From contig JAETSI010000001.1 of assembly GCA_021769725.1 (NCBI GenBank), positions 1 to 64,000 of the forward strand: DNA of 64,000 bases. The letters run 5' to 3'. The DNA is from Oscillospiraceae bacterium (GTDB lineage Bacteria > Bacillota > Clostridia > Oscillospirales > Ruminococcaceae). Of this stretch, positions 42,314 to 51,239 are shown one piece after another. Below the pieces are notes generated by a model, which was given only the letters and a program-made list of their open reading frames with translations, had not been told where the DNA came from and did not search any database. The first letter of the stretch is position 1, and every line of letters begins with the position of its first letter. The position numbers and the translations under genes were made by a program.

Positions 42314-42847
42314 CTATTCCTCAAATTCAGCAATATACGGCAAATTACGATAGTATCCGTCATAGTCGAGACCATATCCCACCACGAAATAATCCGGTAT
42401 GGTAAACAGAGAAAGGTCGGCGCTGAGATCTGCCGTTCTTCTTGACGGTTTATCAAGAAGCGTTACTATCTTGACTGAGAGGGGATTGCGTTCTTTTATT
42501 ATCCTGACAACTTCTTTAAGGGTTCGTCCGGTATCAATGATATCTTCGATGATAATGACATGATATTTGCTTACATCGTGTTTGAGATCCATGATTATCT
42601 CGACCCTGCCGCTTGATTCAGTACCGCCGAAATAACTTTTCGTTTCCATGAAATCCACACGGCAGGGAATATCCATGCGGCGGCAGATGTCACCCAGAAA
42701 GATGAACGCTCCCTTCAAAATACTTACCAGAAGAACCGGTTTTCCCGCATATTCCTGCGAAAGATTTTTTCCGGCTGTTTTAATGGCTTTTCTGATCTCT
42801 TCTTCTGTAATGATTATACGTTTTATTTTTCCGTGATCGTTTTCCAT
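42314..42847 (-). CDS. hpt: Hypoxanthine phosphoribosyltransferase
   Basis: Hpt salvages hypoxanthine (and guanine) to the nucleotide with PRPP. The 177-residue protein has the usual length and the PRPP-binding motif VIIIEDIIDTGRTLKEVV, the active-site flexible loop region with FMETKSYFG, and the base-binding segment VVGYGLDYDGYYRNLPYI near the C-terminus. The ATG at 42847 follows AAAGGAG, 74 nt after the ftsH stop. In many Firmicutes hpt and ftsH are neighbours (tilS-hpt-ftsH); here the order is ftsH then hpt and tilS is absent. Confidence 0.96.
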   Translation of the reverse strand: MENDHGKIKRIIITEEEIRKAIKTAGKNLSQEYAGKPVLLVSILKGAFIFLGDICRRMDIPCRVDFMETKSYFGGTESSGRVEIIMDLKHDVSKYHVIIIEDIIDTGRTLKEVVRIIKERNPLSVKIVTLLDKPSRRTADLSADLSLFTIPDYFVVGYGLDYDGYYRNLPYIAEFEE

Positions 42848-42921
42848 ATATCTGCTCCTTTACGGCAATTCTTTATCTTTATAATAGCATAGATCCGGCA
42901 GAATTGCAAGCAGAAAGTATA

Positions 42922-44739
42922 TTATGATTCAAGAATTTCTATAAATTTATCGCCGCTGATAGTTTCTCTTTCAAGCAGGAACTCAGACAATTCACGGAGT
43001 TTTTCGATTTTTCCGCTGAGGATTTCCGCAGCTTTTTCGTGACATATTTTTATGATTTTTTTCACTTCATTGTCGATCATGTAGGCTGTTTTTTGCGAGC
43101 AGACAAGCGATGTATCGTCTCCAAGATAACGGTCATTGACTGTTTCCAGAGCGACCATGCCAAAATTTTCGCTCATACCGAATCTGGTTATCATGGATCT
43201 TGCCAGTTTTGTGGCTTTTTCAATGTCATTGGAAGCGCCGCTGGTACATGTTCCGAAAATCAGTTCTTCAGCCGCTCTCCCACCGGTCAGAACAGTTATT
43301 TTTGCCAGAGCTTCTTCTTTAGTCATAAGGAATTTTTCTCCTTCATCGATCTGCATGGTATACCCGAGTGCGCCTGATGTGCGGGGAATTATAGTGATCT
43401 TATGTACCGGCGCAGAATCCTTTTGTACTGCTGCGACTATTGCATGACCTATTTCATGATAAGCAACTATTTTCCGCTCTTTTTGCGAAATAACAGCATT
43501 TTTGCGTTCATATCCGGCAATTACAATCTCAACGCTTTCTTCAAGGTCTGTCTGCGTAACTGATCGTCTGCCGCTTCTGACGGCTCTAAGGGCTGCTTCG
43601 TTTACAATATTGGCAAGCTCTGCGCCGGATGCACCGGAAGTTGCTCTTGCAATTACGGAAAAATCAATGGATTCATCGGTTTTTATCTTTCGGGCATGAA
43701 CTTTCAGGATAGCTTCTCTGCCTGCCATATCGGGAAGTTCAGCCGGGATGCGTCTGTCGAATCGTCCGGGACGAAGAAGTGCCGGGTCAAGGGAATCCGG
43801 GCGATTGGTTGCGGCAAGTATCACTACGCCTTTTTTGCCGTCAAATCCATCCATTTCGGTCAGAAGTTGATTAAGGGTTTGTTCACGTTCATCACTTCCG
43901 CTCGTCTGACCGTCACGCTTTTTGCCTATAGCATCAATTTCGTCTATAAACACGATACACGGAGCTTTTTCGTTTGCCTGTCTGAACAGATCACGAACCT
44001 TTGCCGCTCCCATTCCCACAAACATTTCTACAAATTCCGAGCCGGATATAGAGAAGAACGGTACATCTGCCTCCCCGGCAACGGCTTGAGCAAGAAGAGT
44101 TTTTCCTGTTCCGGGCGGTCCGACCAGAAGTGCGCCTTTAGGAAGAACAGCTCCAATTCCGGAGTATTTTTCCGGATCATGGAGAAAATCTACAATTTCT
44201 GCCAGAGTTTCCTTGGCCTCGTCTTGTCCTGCTACATCTTCAAACGTCTTGCGTGTCTGAGCTTTAACATAGATTTTTGCATTGCTTTTTCCAAGAGATG
44301 TAATATTTCCCGGTATGCCTGTACGCTTGCCGACTCTTTTAGCAAAAATTGTAAAAATGACAATAATGAGTATCAAAGGCATCAGCCATGATAGGAAAAA
44401 TTCGGCAGAAGGATTTGTTTTTTTTATACTGCCGGTAAATTCAATAGTTCCATTATTGTGCAGCCTTTCCACAAGTTGACCGTCATCCAGCCTGACCGTT
44501 GAATAACGCTGCTTTTTGCCGTTTTTATCTTTTATTTCAAAAAATATGGAAGATTCACCGATTTCTGCTCCTGTTACACTGCCTTTGTCGATTTGCTCCA
44601 GAAAAAAGCTGTAGTCTGCCTCCTTAATACCGGATTTTTTTACCGATGGTATAACAAATGCGTTATACAGTATCACAAGAACAAGAGCTGTAAGAATAAA
44701 TACAAGATAATTTTTTTTGTTTTTTTCATTGCCTTCCAT
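42922..44739 (-). CDS. ftsH: ATP-dependent zinc metalloprotease
   Basis: FtsH is a membrane-bound AAA+ protease that degrades damaged membrane proteins and some regulators. From the ATG at 44739 it has 605 residues: first membrane segment ([20 protein letters not shown]), an extracytoplasmic domain, second segment ([16 protein letters not shown]), and the AAA domain with Walker A GPPGTGKT (about 207-214), Walker [12 protein letters not shown] and second region of homology [21 protein letters not shown]. The peptidase domain contains the zinc motif HEIGH (about 428-432). AAAGGAG lies 14 nt upstream of this ATG, rather far; an in-frame TTG ten codons earlier lies upstream of that site and so cannot use it. 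Confidence 0.97.
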   Translation of the reverse strand: MEGNEKNKKNYLVFILTALVLVILYNAFVIPSVKKSGIKEADYSFFLEQIDKGSVTGAEIGESSIFFEIKDKNGKKQRYSTVRLDDGQLVERLHNNGTIEFTGSIKKTNPSAEFFLSWLMPLILIIVIFTIFAKRVGKRTGIPGNITSLGKSNAKIYVKAQTRKTFEDVAGQDEAKETLAEIVDFLHDPEKYSGIGAVLPKGALLVGPPGTGKTLLAQAVAGEADVPFFSISGSEFVEMFVGMGAAKVRDLFRQANEKAPCIVFIDEIDAIGKKRDGQTSGSDEREQTLNQLLTEMDGFDGKKGVVILAATNRPDSLDPALLRPGRFDRRIPAELPDMAGREAILKVHARKIKTDESIDFSVIARATSGASGAELANIVNEAALRAVRSGRRSVTQTDLEESVEIVIAGYERKNAVISQKERKIVAYHEIGHAIVAAVQKDSAPVHKITIIPRTSGALGYTMQIDEGEKFLMTKEEALAKITVLTGGRAAEELIFGTCTSGASNDIEKATKLARSMITRFGMSENFGMVALETVNDRYLGDDTSLVCSQKTAYMIDNEVKKIIKICHEKAAEILSGKIEKLRELSEFLLERETISGDKFIEILES

Positions 44740-44769
44740 TGGTAAAAGTTCAACTCCTTTTCTGAACAA

Positions 44770-44798
44770 ATTATAACATAAGGCAGCGAAAAAAACAA
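44770..44798 (-). promoter_or_regulatory. Promoter of ftsH-hpt
   Basis: Read on the minus strand: TTGTTT (44793-44798), 17-nt spacer, perfect TATAAT (44770-44775), about 30 nt before the ftsH start. Confidence 0.6.
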
Positions 44799-44810
44799 CA
44801 GGTAAGTTAT

Positions 44811-44843
44811 GGAGAAAAGAAAGGACGCCACAAAGGGCGTCCT
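44811..44843 (-). terminator. Terminator of the GH26-GH9 operon
   Basis: On the minus strand AGGACGCC (44836-44843) pairs with GGCGTCCT (44822-44829), loop of 6 nt, followed by TTCTTTTCT, directly after the GH9 gene. Confidence 0.8.
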
Positions 44844-44849
44844 GGTTTA

Positions 44850-47303
44850 TTATGCTGGCAGTTCACTGATAATATGGAGAAGATATTTCTGAATTGCAAG
44901 GGCATCGGCGTTAGTCAGTTCATCACCGGTATTTGCCACGTCTCCGTTGATCTTTCCCTGAGCTGTTATGTGCGATTCATCAGAACCGTTTATACCATAA
45001 ACGTCCGGGTTTCCGATAGCCTGCATGATAAGTACGGCATCGTTCAGAAAAACTGTGCCGTCACAGTCAGCATCACCGTAAACAATTTTATCATCGGGAT
45101 CAGTCGTTCCTGTATCGGGAACACTGCCGTCAGGTTCGATTCCGCCAACGTGTACGCCGTCAGAATAAACGCAGATATTTTCAGCCTTTACTTCATTTCC
45201 GGTGCCGAAAAATGCATCGTCTTCCTTGAAGATCTTCAGATCCTTATAGCTTGTATCATTTGTAGGATCCCACTTGTCGCCGTAGTACATTCCGAGGGTG
45301 AACTGGTATTTTTTACCGGAGTTGGCAATGGTATATCCGTCCCACTTGATCTCAACATAGTAAGTGTCGTCAAGCTTGTCATACTTGTAAGGACCGCTGA
45401 TAACACCGTCGGCGGGAGCAGCTTCAACTGCTGCCTGGTCGTAAAGTTCTGAGGGTTTTACACTGTCAATATTGGAGATTTCGGAAGAATTGAAATAGTA
45501 GCGTACAGAAATATCCTTTGATGCCTTTGTAGAATCAGTCATTACCATAAGAGAAACTTTGGTAACGCCGCAGCCGTCTGCATTGAGATCATCTATGCCG
45601 CAGGCATTTACCCAATAATTGTTTCCGCCTTCGCCGTTTCCGCTGAAAGACGGTTTAGGAGGAAAGTCCTTTGTCGGCTGCATATCTTCCGTTCCGAAGT
45701 ATTCATACAGACCGGCGCAGGCACCTACAAATGCAGCGTTATAGTCGATTGTAACCTCGTTGTAAATCCAGTCCTTGGTAATATCATTGTGTTCATCCTG
45801 GTTGCCCGGACCGCCTGCCAGAGCACCATAGAGAACATATCTGTGCTCATCGGGATCTTCACATTTGGTGAGACCAGAACAAGCTCTGTGGTGTGGATAT
45901 TTAACGGAATTTTCGTTGTAACCGACAATATATGAACGTCCCAGAGGGTTGTCGCCCATAATGTATTCCATCTGTCCCTTTGCCCATTCGCTGAATTTTC
46001 CAGGTTTTCCGCCGTTATTGTATTTGTCGTAGACGAGAGCAACCAGCTGACCTGCCGTGTTATATCGTGCAGAACCCCAGGTGTCCATCCACCAGAAACC
46101 TCCGGGAGTAAGTGTTCCGGGAGATCCGCTCATGTAGGAGTTTACAGCTTTTTCGATAGATTTCCATGCGTTCATATCTTCGTATGAACTTTTGCCGGCT
46201 GCTGCCTTGTATTCCTCTTCAAATCCGGGGAAAACGTGTTCGCCTTCTTTGGCAGGGGTATCGGCAGAAATTTCAGCGATAATACACTGTGCGCCGCCCC
46301 ATACGTCGTTCCAGCAGTGGACGTAGCATGGAGCTGCGTAGTAATCGTAGGCGGTGTAGATCTCTTCAAGATATTTATGATCGCCTGTTATCTTGTACAT
46401 CCAGGCACAAGCCCAGCAGTAATCGTCTTCCCACTTTGACGAACGGTAATAGCTCTTAGGACCGTCCTCGTTTACGGAAAGGGTTTTGGGATTTGAAATA
46501 GCAAAATCCATGAGAGCTGTTGCGTAATCCAGTGACTTTTCGGCATATTCGGGATCAGTGTCTTTAAAATTGAGATAATTAATGGCAAGTGAAGCAGCAG
46601 CAGAAGCTACATAGTCGGTTGAAGGATTGGCGGCTGTAAGGAAGAAAGCCGGTCTGCCCATTTCGTCAATTTCGGGAGAGTTCCAGAAACTATGATCGAT
46701 GTCGCCGTCTCCGACCTGATAACAGTGAGCGACTACCGTTCCGTTTTCGTCACGGAAAGTACACTTCATGAGATAGTCGTTGAAGTAGCGGAGGATCGTT
46801 TCAATGTGATCGTCCTGTCCTGTTTTCTGGTAAGCGTCACGGAATTCGTAATATCCCCAGCCGAGGGTAGAAGCGGCGTAGTTTTCAGGCATACCAAATT
46901 TAACGTGGTCGCCGGCATCGTGGAATCCGCCTGAAACATCAACACAGCCGTCTCCGTCCGGGTCGAGAATATCACTGTATTTGTCGATAAAGCTCTGAGG
47001 CAGATTAGTTCCGACAAAGTCGGTGATACCTGCGGTAAGCTTTACGCTGGCATCATATGTGTGACAGTCGCCACGCCATGTATATCGGTTGTTTTCGGAT
47101 ACGTCAGTGCCGCACATATTGGCATCATAGAAATATATAGAATATTGGAGAGCGCGTGCAAAATCGTAATCAAGTCCCGAGTCATTGGCGAGGGAATCTT
47201 TCAGTTCTTCAGCGCTGTTTGCCGCAGGCAGAGGAAATGCTGTTTGCGAAAGCGTTACTGCACCGCACATGGCAGCAGCAATAAGTTTTTTTGATACTTT
47301 CAT
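44850..47303 (-). CDS. GH9 endoglucanase with CBM3-like module and dockerin
   Basis: The 817-residue secreted cellulase has a signal peptide (KKLIAAAMCGAVTLSQTAFP), a GH9 alpha/alpha barrel (about 40-540) and a CBM3-type module (about 551-716, containing VTKVSLMVMTDSTKASKDIS), the arrangement of processive GH9-CBM3c enzymes. The dockerin spans about 743-817. Catalytic residues are visible: Asp129 and Asp132 in GGFHDAGDHVKFG, the HHRACSG segment, and the proton donor Glu516 in DWIYNEVTIDYNAAF. The ATG at 47303 lies 16 nt after the stop of the GH26 gene, behind AAAGGTG, so the two dockerin enzymes form an operon ended by the terminator at 44811-44843. Confidence 0.96.
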   Translation of the reverse strand: MKVSKKLIAAAMCGAVTLSQTAFPLPAANSAEELKDSLANDSGLDYDFARALQYSIYFYDANMCGTDVSENNRYTWRGDCHTYDASVKLTAGITDFVGTNLPQSFIDKYSDILDPDGDGCVDVSGGFHDAGDHVKFGMPENYAASTLGWGYYEFRDAYQKTGQDDHIETILRYFNDYLMKCTFRDENGTVVAHCYQVGDGDIDHSFWNSPEIDEMGRPAFFLTAANPSTDYVASAAASLAINYLNFKDTDPEYAEKSLDYATALMDFAISNPKTLSVNEDGPKSYYRSSKWEDDYCWACAWMYKITGDHKYLEEIYTAYDYYAAPCYVHCWNDVWGGAQCIIAEISADTPAKEGEHVFPGFEEEYKAAAGKSSYEDMNAWKSIEKAVNSYMSGSPGTLTPGGFWWMDTWGSARYNTAGQLVALVYDKYNNGGKPGKFSEWAKGQMEYIMGDNPLGRSYIVGYNENSVKYPHHRACSGLTKCEDPDEHRYVLYGALAGGPGNQDEHNDITKDWIYNEVTIDYNAAFVGACAGLYEYFGTEDMQPTKDFPPKPSFSGNGEGGNNYWVNACGIDDLNADGCGVTKVSLMVMTDSTKASKDISVRYYFNSSEISNIDSVKPSELYDQAAVEAAPADGVISGPYKYDKLDDTYYVEIKWDGYTIANSGKKYQFTLGMYYGDKWDPTNDTSYKDLKIFKEDDAFFGTGNEVKAENICVYSDGVHVGGIEPDGSVPDTGTTDPDDKIVYGDADCDGTVFLNDAVLIMQAIGNPDVYGINGSDESHITAQGKINGDVANTGDELTNADALAIQKYLLHIISELPA

Positions 47304-47319
47304 GATATAACACCTTTCG

Positions 47320-49185
47320 TTATTTTAATTCTGATACAAGATTAAGAAGATACTTCTGTACTTCCAGTGCATCAAGATTTGTCAGACCGTCACCGTCGCC
47401 GGTAACATCGGCATTAATATAGCCTTGTTTCGTAATGTGGCTTTTATCGCTGCCTGATACTCCATATGCGTCCGGATTTCCGATAGCCTGCATAATGAGC
47501 ACTGCATCGTTCAGCCTGACATATCCGTCGCAGTCGGCATCACCGGGAACAGTCTTTTTAATGTCGGGAGGAGGAACAATAGGGTCATCGCTTCCGCTTA
47601 TAGGATAGGATTTCAGATCCGGCAGTTCATCGAGGGTAATGCAGTAGTCGCTGTTGTAGATCTCAACAAGACTGTCAACCGGGTTGTTCTGTTCACTGGT
47701 GAGATAATTCATGTACCACGGACAGAAGTAAAGCCAGCCTGCTTTGTCGTTTATGAGATTTTCCAGTGAGGGGATAGAATCGTTTTCTGACATTGCGACC
47801 ATTTTCTGACCGTCGGTGCTTTGTACCAGACTGTAGAAAGTGGACGCAATAGAACTGAGATTAGGCAGTCCGTCAACGGCGTTGTATTTATCGTAGCCGA
47901 TTATGTCAACAACGTCGTCACCGGGATACCAGTCTGCGGAAGTCGGATAAGCATACCCTGTCCAGATCCAGATCAGGTTATCAAGGCCATATTCATTTGT
48001 CAGCTTGTCGTAAAGAAGTCTGTAAAGCTTTTTGCATGGCTCCGGGCCTTCGGCACCCCACCAGAACCAACCGCCTTCTGCTTCGTGGAGGGGTCTCCAT
48101 AATACAGGAACATCGGCTTCTTTGAGTTTGGTGAGTTCTGTGGCAATGGCGTCAATATCAGCTAAAAGCTGTTTGTTTTCCCAAGTACCCTCTTCAAGGG
48201 CGTTGGTTATGCTGAATGTGGTGAAAGGAGTGTTTCCGGTAGATTCCACATAGAATGCAACGTCATCTCCGCCGTCTTCTGTTGACGGAACATTCCAGTG
48301 CCAGGTCAGTGTGGCAATGCCCTTATATTTGTTTACCCATTCGATAGCACGTTCCGGTGCATGATCCGTCCAGTTGGTGTTGGCACGGTATGCAAGAAGA
48401 TCAATTCCACGAATAGCAGGCTGTTTGCCCGTTTTGTCGAGGATATACTCAAATTCTGCTTCATTGTCCTTTATAAATGTATTAGGATCAGACCAGAGAT
48501 TGTAATTGTGTTCGCCGCAGTATTCCTGTTGACCGGCAATAATATGCTTGCCGTATTGATCGCAGAGATAGCTGTACAGTCTTTTGGCAGAGTCTGAGGC
48601 ATTTGGATTCGAGAGAGTCCTGACAGGCGAGAGGTTCGAAAGCTTTTCGTCTGCCGGAGTGAGTGTCAGATAATCAAAAAAGGTATAACCCCAGTAACCC
48701 TTGAGTTCAATGGTGTTCTTTCCCTTTTTGAGATTTACCACGCCTCCGGAAGTTTCCTCAAATTTCAGATTGTGAATAAAGCTTAGTTCTCCCTGATTTA
48801 CGCCGTTTACCTGTAGATACTGTACCTTTTTGTTTGTATCGTAGGGTTCACAGTAGCAGATATTCATTTCGTAAAGTCCTGCCTCGGGGACATCTACTTC
48901 AACGCTGACGGTCGTTCCTTTCTGGTCGAGGTAGGAGAAGCCGCTTCCGGAAAAAGAGGTAAGATCCATTTCTTCGCCGCTTCCGTCCTCTTTTGTATTG
49001 CCTTTCCAACCCTCAGTATGTATTTTTCCACCAGATGTAGAGCCTTCTTCAAATTCGTACTTCATTACTCCGGTTTCGGCAGAAACAGAAATTTTTTCAG
49101 GTGCTGTCTGAGAAAATGCTGTTCCTGTCATTAAAACAACTGCTGCAAGAGAAGCTGCGAGGGGGTTTTTAATAGATTTTTTCAT
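47320..49185 (-). CDS. GH26 beta-mannanase with CBM35-like module and dockerin
   Basis: The 621-residue secreted enzyme would cut beta-mannan chains. It has a signal peptide (NPLAASLAAVVLMTGTAFSQ), an N-terminal CBM35-like module (about 40-178; MKYEFEEGSTSGGKIHTEG, ending YTFFDYLTL), and a GH26 barrel (about 185-525) with the acid/base Glu368 in VLWRPLHEAEGGWFWWG and the nucleophile Glu467 in VAMSENDSIP. A dockerin follows (about 548-621). I chose the ATG at 49185, with GGAAGTG upstream, since it starts a normal signal peptide; in-frame codons further upstream add a hydrophilic leader. It is the first gene of the GH26-GH9 operon. Confidence 0.95.
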   Translation of the reverse strand: MKKSIKNPLAASLAAVVLMTGTAFSQTAPEKISVSAETGVMKYEFEEGSTSGGKIHTEGWKGNTKEDGSGEEMDLTSFSGSGFSYLDQKGTTVSVEVDVPEAGLYEMNICYCEPYDTNKKVQYLQVNGVNQGELSFIHNLKFEETSGGVVNLKKGKNTIELKGYWGYTFFDYLTLTPADEKLSNLSPVRTLSNPNASDSAKRLYSYLCDQYGKHIIAGQQEYCGEHNYNLWSDPNTFIKDNEAEFEYILDKTGKQPAIRGIDLLAYRANTNWTDHAPERAIEWVNKYKGIATLTWHWNVPSTEDGGDDVAFYVESTGNTPFTTFSITNALEEGTWENKQLLADIDAIATELTKLKEADVPVLWRPLHEAEGGWFWWGAEGPEPCKKLYRLLYDKLTNEYGLDNLIWIWTGYAYPTSADWYPGDDVVDIIGYDKYNAVDGLPNLSSIASTFYSLVQSTDGQKMVAMSENDSIPSLENLINDKAGWLYFCPWYMNYLTSEQNNPVDSLVEIYNSDYCITLDELPDLKSYPISGSDDPIVPPPDIKKTVPGDADCDGYVRLNDAVLIMQAIGNPDAYGVSGSDKSHITKQGYINADVTGDGDGLTNLDALEVQKYLLNLVSELK

Positions 49186-49204
49186 AATATTCACTTCCAT
49201 AGCA

Positions 49205-49231
49205 GATCTGTCTGTGAATTCAGGACAGATC
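49205..49231. promoter_or_regulatory. Leader hairpin of the GH26-GH9 operon
   Basis: GATCTGTC (49205-49212) pairs with GACAGATC (49224-49231) in the 5' leader, between promoter and start. No T tract follows; it may stabilise the mRNA or bind a regulator. Confidence 0.4.
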
Positions 49232-49251
49232 ATTGTAATTTTTCTAAATTT

Positions 49252-49280
49252 ATAATATCACATTATTTATGGAAAATCAA
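49252..49280 (-). promoter_or_regulatory. Promoter of the GH26-GH9 operon
   Basis: Read on the minus strand: TTGATT (49275-49280), 17-nt spacer, TATTAT (49252-49257), about 67 nt before the GH26 start. Confidence 0.6.
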
Positions 49281-49339
49281 TAGTATCCAAGAAAAAACTT
49301 TACAATTTTTATGAATTCGCAATATTTGAAAAGTTCAGA

Positions 49340-49370
49340 GCAACACCGTACAATCTCTGTGCAATGTTGC
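49340..49370. repeat. Intergenic palindromic repeat, copy 4
   Basis: GCAACAC-C-GTACA (49340-49352) pairs with TGTGC-AA-TGTTGC (49358-49370). It lies directly after the BspA-type gene on the minus strand and may end its transcript. It is related in layout and sequence to the repeats at 9341, 23248 and 36480. Confidence 0.5.
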
Positions 49371-49371
49371 C

Positions 49372-50223
49372 TTAACTCCTGTTGTTTCTGAATGCAGAGA
49401 TGATTGCCATTATCAGAAAAAAAAGACCGGCGAACAAAAAGATTTCCGGCAGATTAACCGGAGAGTTCCAGCTTTCATCGAAAGCGAAAGCATCGACTGA
49501 TGACGGTTGTTCGGAAAAAACGAAGCCGTTCTGCACAGCGTATTTTTCTGCTGCCGATCCGATTTTTCCGGTTATGGAAAATTCCGGAACAGCTCCATTT
49601 TCTCCGTAACCCAGTGAATGTGTACCGATATTCTGTACGGAATCCGGAATATAGATTTCCTTGATGGAGAAACAGGCGTAAAATGCAAGATCTCCGACAT
49701 CAGTAAGGTGTCCGCTGAGGGAAACGACGGAAAGGGAGGAACATCCGGCAAAGCAGAATTTCTGTATCTCCGTGATGTTTTGCGGAAGGATCACCGCATT
49801 AAGTGAAATGCAATCACGAAAGCAGGAATCAGGAAGTATGGTCAGGTTTTCAGAGAGAACAGCTTCATTAAGCGAAGAACATCCATAAAAGCATCCCATA
49901 CCGATTTCCGAAACGCTGTCGGGAATATTTATATTTTTCAGGGACGTACATCCGAAAAAACAGTGATGCCCCATTTTTTCAAGGCTTTCCGGAAGAGAGA
50001 CGGTTTGAAGAGACGTACATTTATAAAATGCGTTGTCACGTATCTCGACAACAGGAGCACCATCTAATTCTGACGGAATATCCAGATTTTTCGGTTTGCC
50101 TGTATATCCTGTTACGGTTGCTTTGCCATTAATTATAGTATATTCAAGATTATCGGCGTGTGCGTTCAGTCCGATGAAATGCAGCATTAAAATAAGTAGA
50201 GGGATAATTGATAATTTTTTCAT
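49372..50223 (-). CDS. BspA-type LRR surface protein, membrane anchored
   Basis: The 283-residue protein starts with a signal peptide (MKKLSIIPLLILMLHFIGLNAHA), followed by a short beta-rich segment (NLEYTIINGKATVTGYTGK) and about seven BspA-type leucine-rich repeats (for example VSEIGMGCFYGCSSLNEAVL). It ends with a hydrophobic anchor (IFLFAGLFFLIMAIISAF) and a basic tail. Such proteins are surface-exposed and often bind host or substrate matrices; the ligand here is unknown. I chose the ATG at 50223 with AAGGAG; the in-frame TTG at 50241 overlaps that site. It is separated from the GH26 operon by a hairpin. Confidence 0.85.
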   Translation of the reverse strand: MKKLSIIPLLILMLHFIGLNAHADNLEYTIINGKATVTGYTGKPKNLDIPSELDGAPVVEIRDNAFYKCTSLQTVSLPESLEKMGHHCFFGCTSLKNINIPDSVSEIGMGCFYGCSSLNEAVLSENLTILPDSCFRDCISLNAVILPQNITEIQKFCFAGCSSLSVVSLSGHLTDVGDLAFYACFSIKEIYIPDSVQNIGTHSLGYGENGAVPEFSITGKIGSAAEKYAVQNGFVFSEQPSSVDAFAFDESWNSPVNLPEIFLFAGLFFLIMAIISAFRNNRS

Positions 50224-50391
50224 TTTTAATCTCCTTGACAAGTGATATTTATATTATAATTTATTTTAAGCGCAGAATTTGTCAGAAGTACGTAATGAAG
50301 AAGAAATATGTTTTTTGGCTTTCATGGATATGAATATTTTTCCTGAATCAGGTCAATGATATAGTTGAAAATCATAACAGAGGTGGATAAA

Positions 50392-51000
50392 ATGACAAAA
50401 CGTAATACATTGCTGGTATTGGCAGGACTTATACTTACGATCATGATTTCAAATTCCGTGAGCTTTATCAGGGACGGCAGACGGCTGGAACAGCTGCGGA
50501 AAAGCGTACTTCGTCTCCATATTCTTGCAAATTCCGACAGCGAGGAAGATCAGCGGCTGAAATTATGCGTTCGTGATGCTCTCCTTGAACACAGTGATGA
50601 ACTTTTCGGCAGTTCTGAAAATCTCGAAGAAGCGGAATCAGCCGTCCAGGAAGCGATGCCTGAAATAATATCTATTGCGGAAGAAACTTTAAGAGAACAG
50701 GGCTGCCATTCAAAGGTAACAGCGAAGCTTGCAGATGTAACCTTCGACGAGCGTGTTTATGAGAATATAACAATGCCGGCAGGAAAATATCGCGCCCTGC
50801 GCATTGAAATAGGCGAAGCAAAGGGGCATAACTGGTGGTGCGTCATGTATCCGCCGTTGTGCCTGCCGGCAGCAGAAGATGTTGAATGCCGTGACGAAAA
50901 GAAGTATTTTGATGATGAGGAACTTGATATAGTGTATCATCCGAAAAAATATCGTGTCAGATTTGCTGTCTGGGATAAAATTACGGAATTTTTTAGCTGA
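50392..51000 (+). CDS. spoIIR: Stage II sporulation protein R homologue
   Basis: SpoIIR is the forespore-made secreted signal that activates the SpoIIGA protease and so sigma-E in the mother cell. The 202-residue protein has an N-terminal membrane or signal segment (TLLVLAGLILTIMISNSVSF), the conserved LRLHILANSDSEEDQRLKL and VRDALL that define the family, and the C-terminal GKYRALRIEIGEAKGHNWWC followed by VMYPPLCLP. The ATG at 50392 has GAGGTGG upstream. I see no other sporulation gene in the window. Its promoter is not obvious, as expected for a sigma-F target. Confidence 0.93.
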   Translation: MTKRNTLLVLAGLILTIMISNSVSFIRDGRRLEQLRKSVLRLHILANSDSEEDQRLKLCVRDALLEHSDELFGSSENLEEAESAVQEAMPEIISIAEETLREQGCHSKVTAKLADVTFDERVYENITMPAGKYRALRIEIGEAKGHNWWCVMYPPLCLPAAEDVECRDEKKYFDDEELDIVYHPKKYRVRFAVWDKITEFFS

Positions 51001-51034
51001 TTTTTGTGAAAATACACAAAATAATCTAAATCCC

Positions 51035-51063
51035 TTGACAAATAGAACAAACTGGTGTATAAT
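51035..51063 (+). promoter_or_regulatory. Promoter of infC-rpmI-rplT
   Basis: Perfect TTGACA (51035-51040), 17-nt spacer, perfect TATAAT (51058-51063). It precedes a leader of about 170 nt. Confidence 0.85.
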
Positions 51064-51069
51064 ACATGA

Positions 51070-51206
51070 GTAAACAAAGCAGAACTATGCGTTCTCACCG
51101 TGAGGCAATGCTTAAGCGGTCAATATTAAACAAAATCCGGATTTGCTTATGTGTCCGGGTAAGAGTTGGTATTGTGTGAGTGCGGATATTTTCTGCACTC
51201 ATTTTT
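51070..51206 (+). promoter_or_regulatory. L20-type leader with intrinsic terminator
   Basis: The untranslated leader contains a hairpin CCGGA/TCCGG (around 51137-51158) and ends in a terminator: TGAGTGC (51177-51183) / GCACTCA (51195-51201) followed by TTTTT. In Firmicutes, infC-rpmI-rplT leaders are controlled by ribosomal protein L20 through premature termination; position and layout fit, and L20 is encoded in this operon. Confidence 0.7.
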
Positions 51207-51239
51207 GTTTCAATAAACTAAAGTTGGAGGTGCTTGACT

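Noticed and set aside
43696..44391. A 231-codon plus-strand ORF antisense to ftsH
   Set aside because: It covers the AAA domain of ftsH on the other strand; the composition is unusual and no start signal is visible.
51066..51179. A 37-codon ORF in the infC leader that ends at the terminator stem
   Set aside because: Its ATG lies upstream of the expected transcription start and has no ribosome binding site; the leader is better explained as an L20-type RNA.
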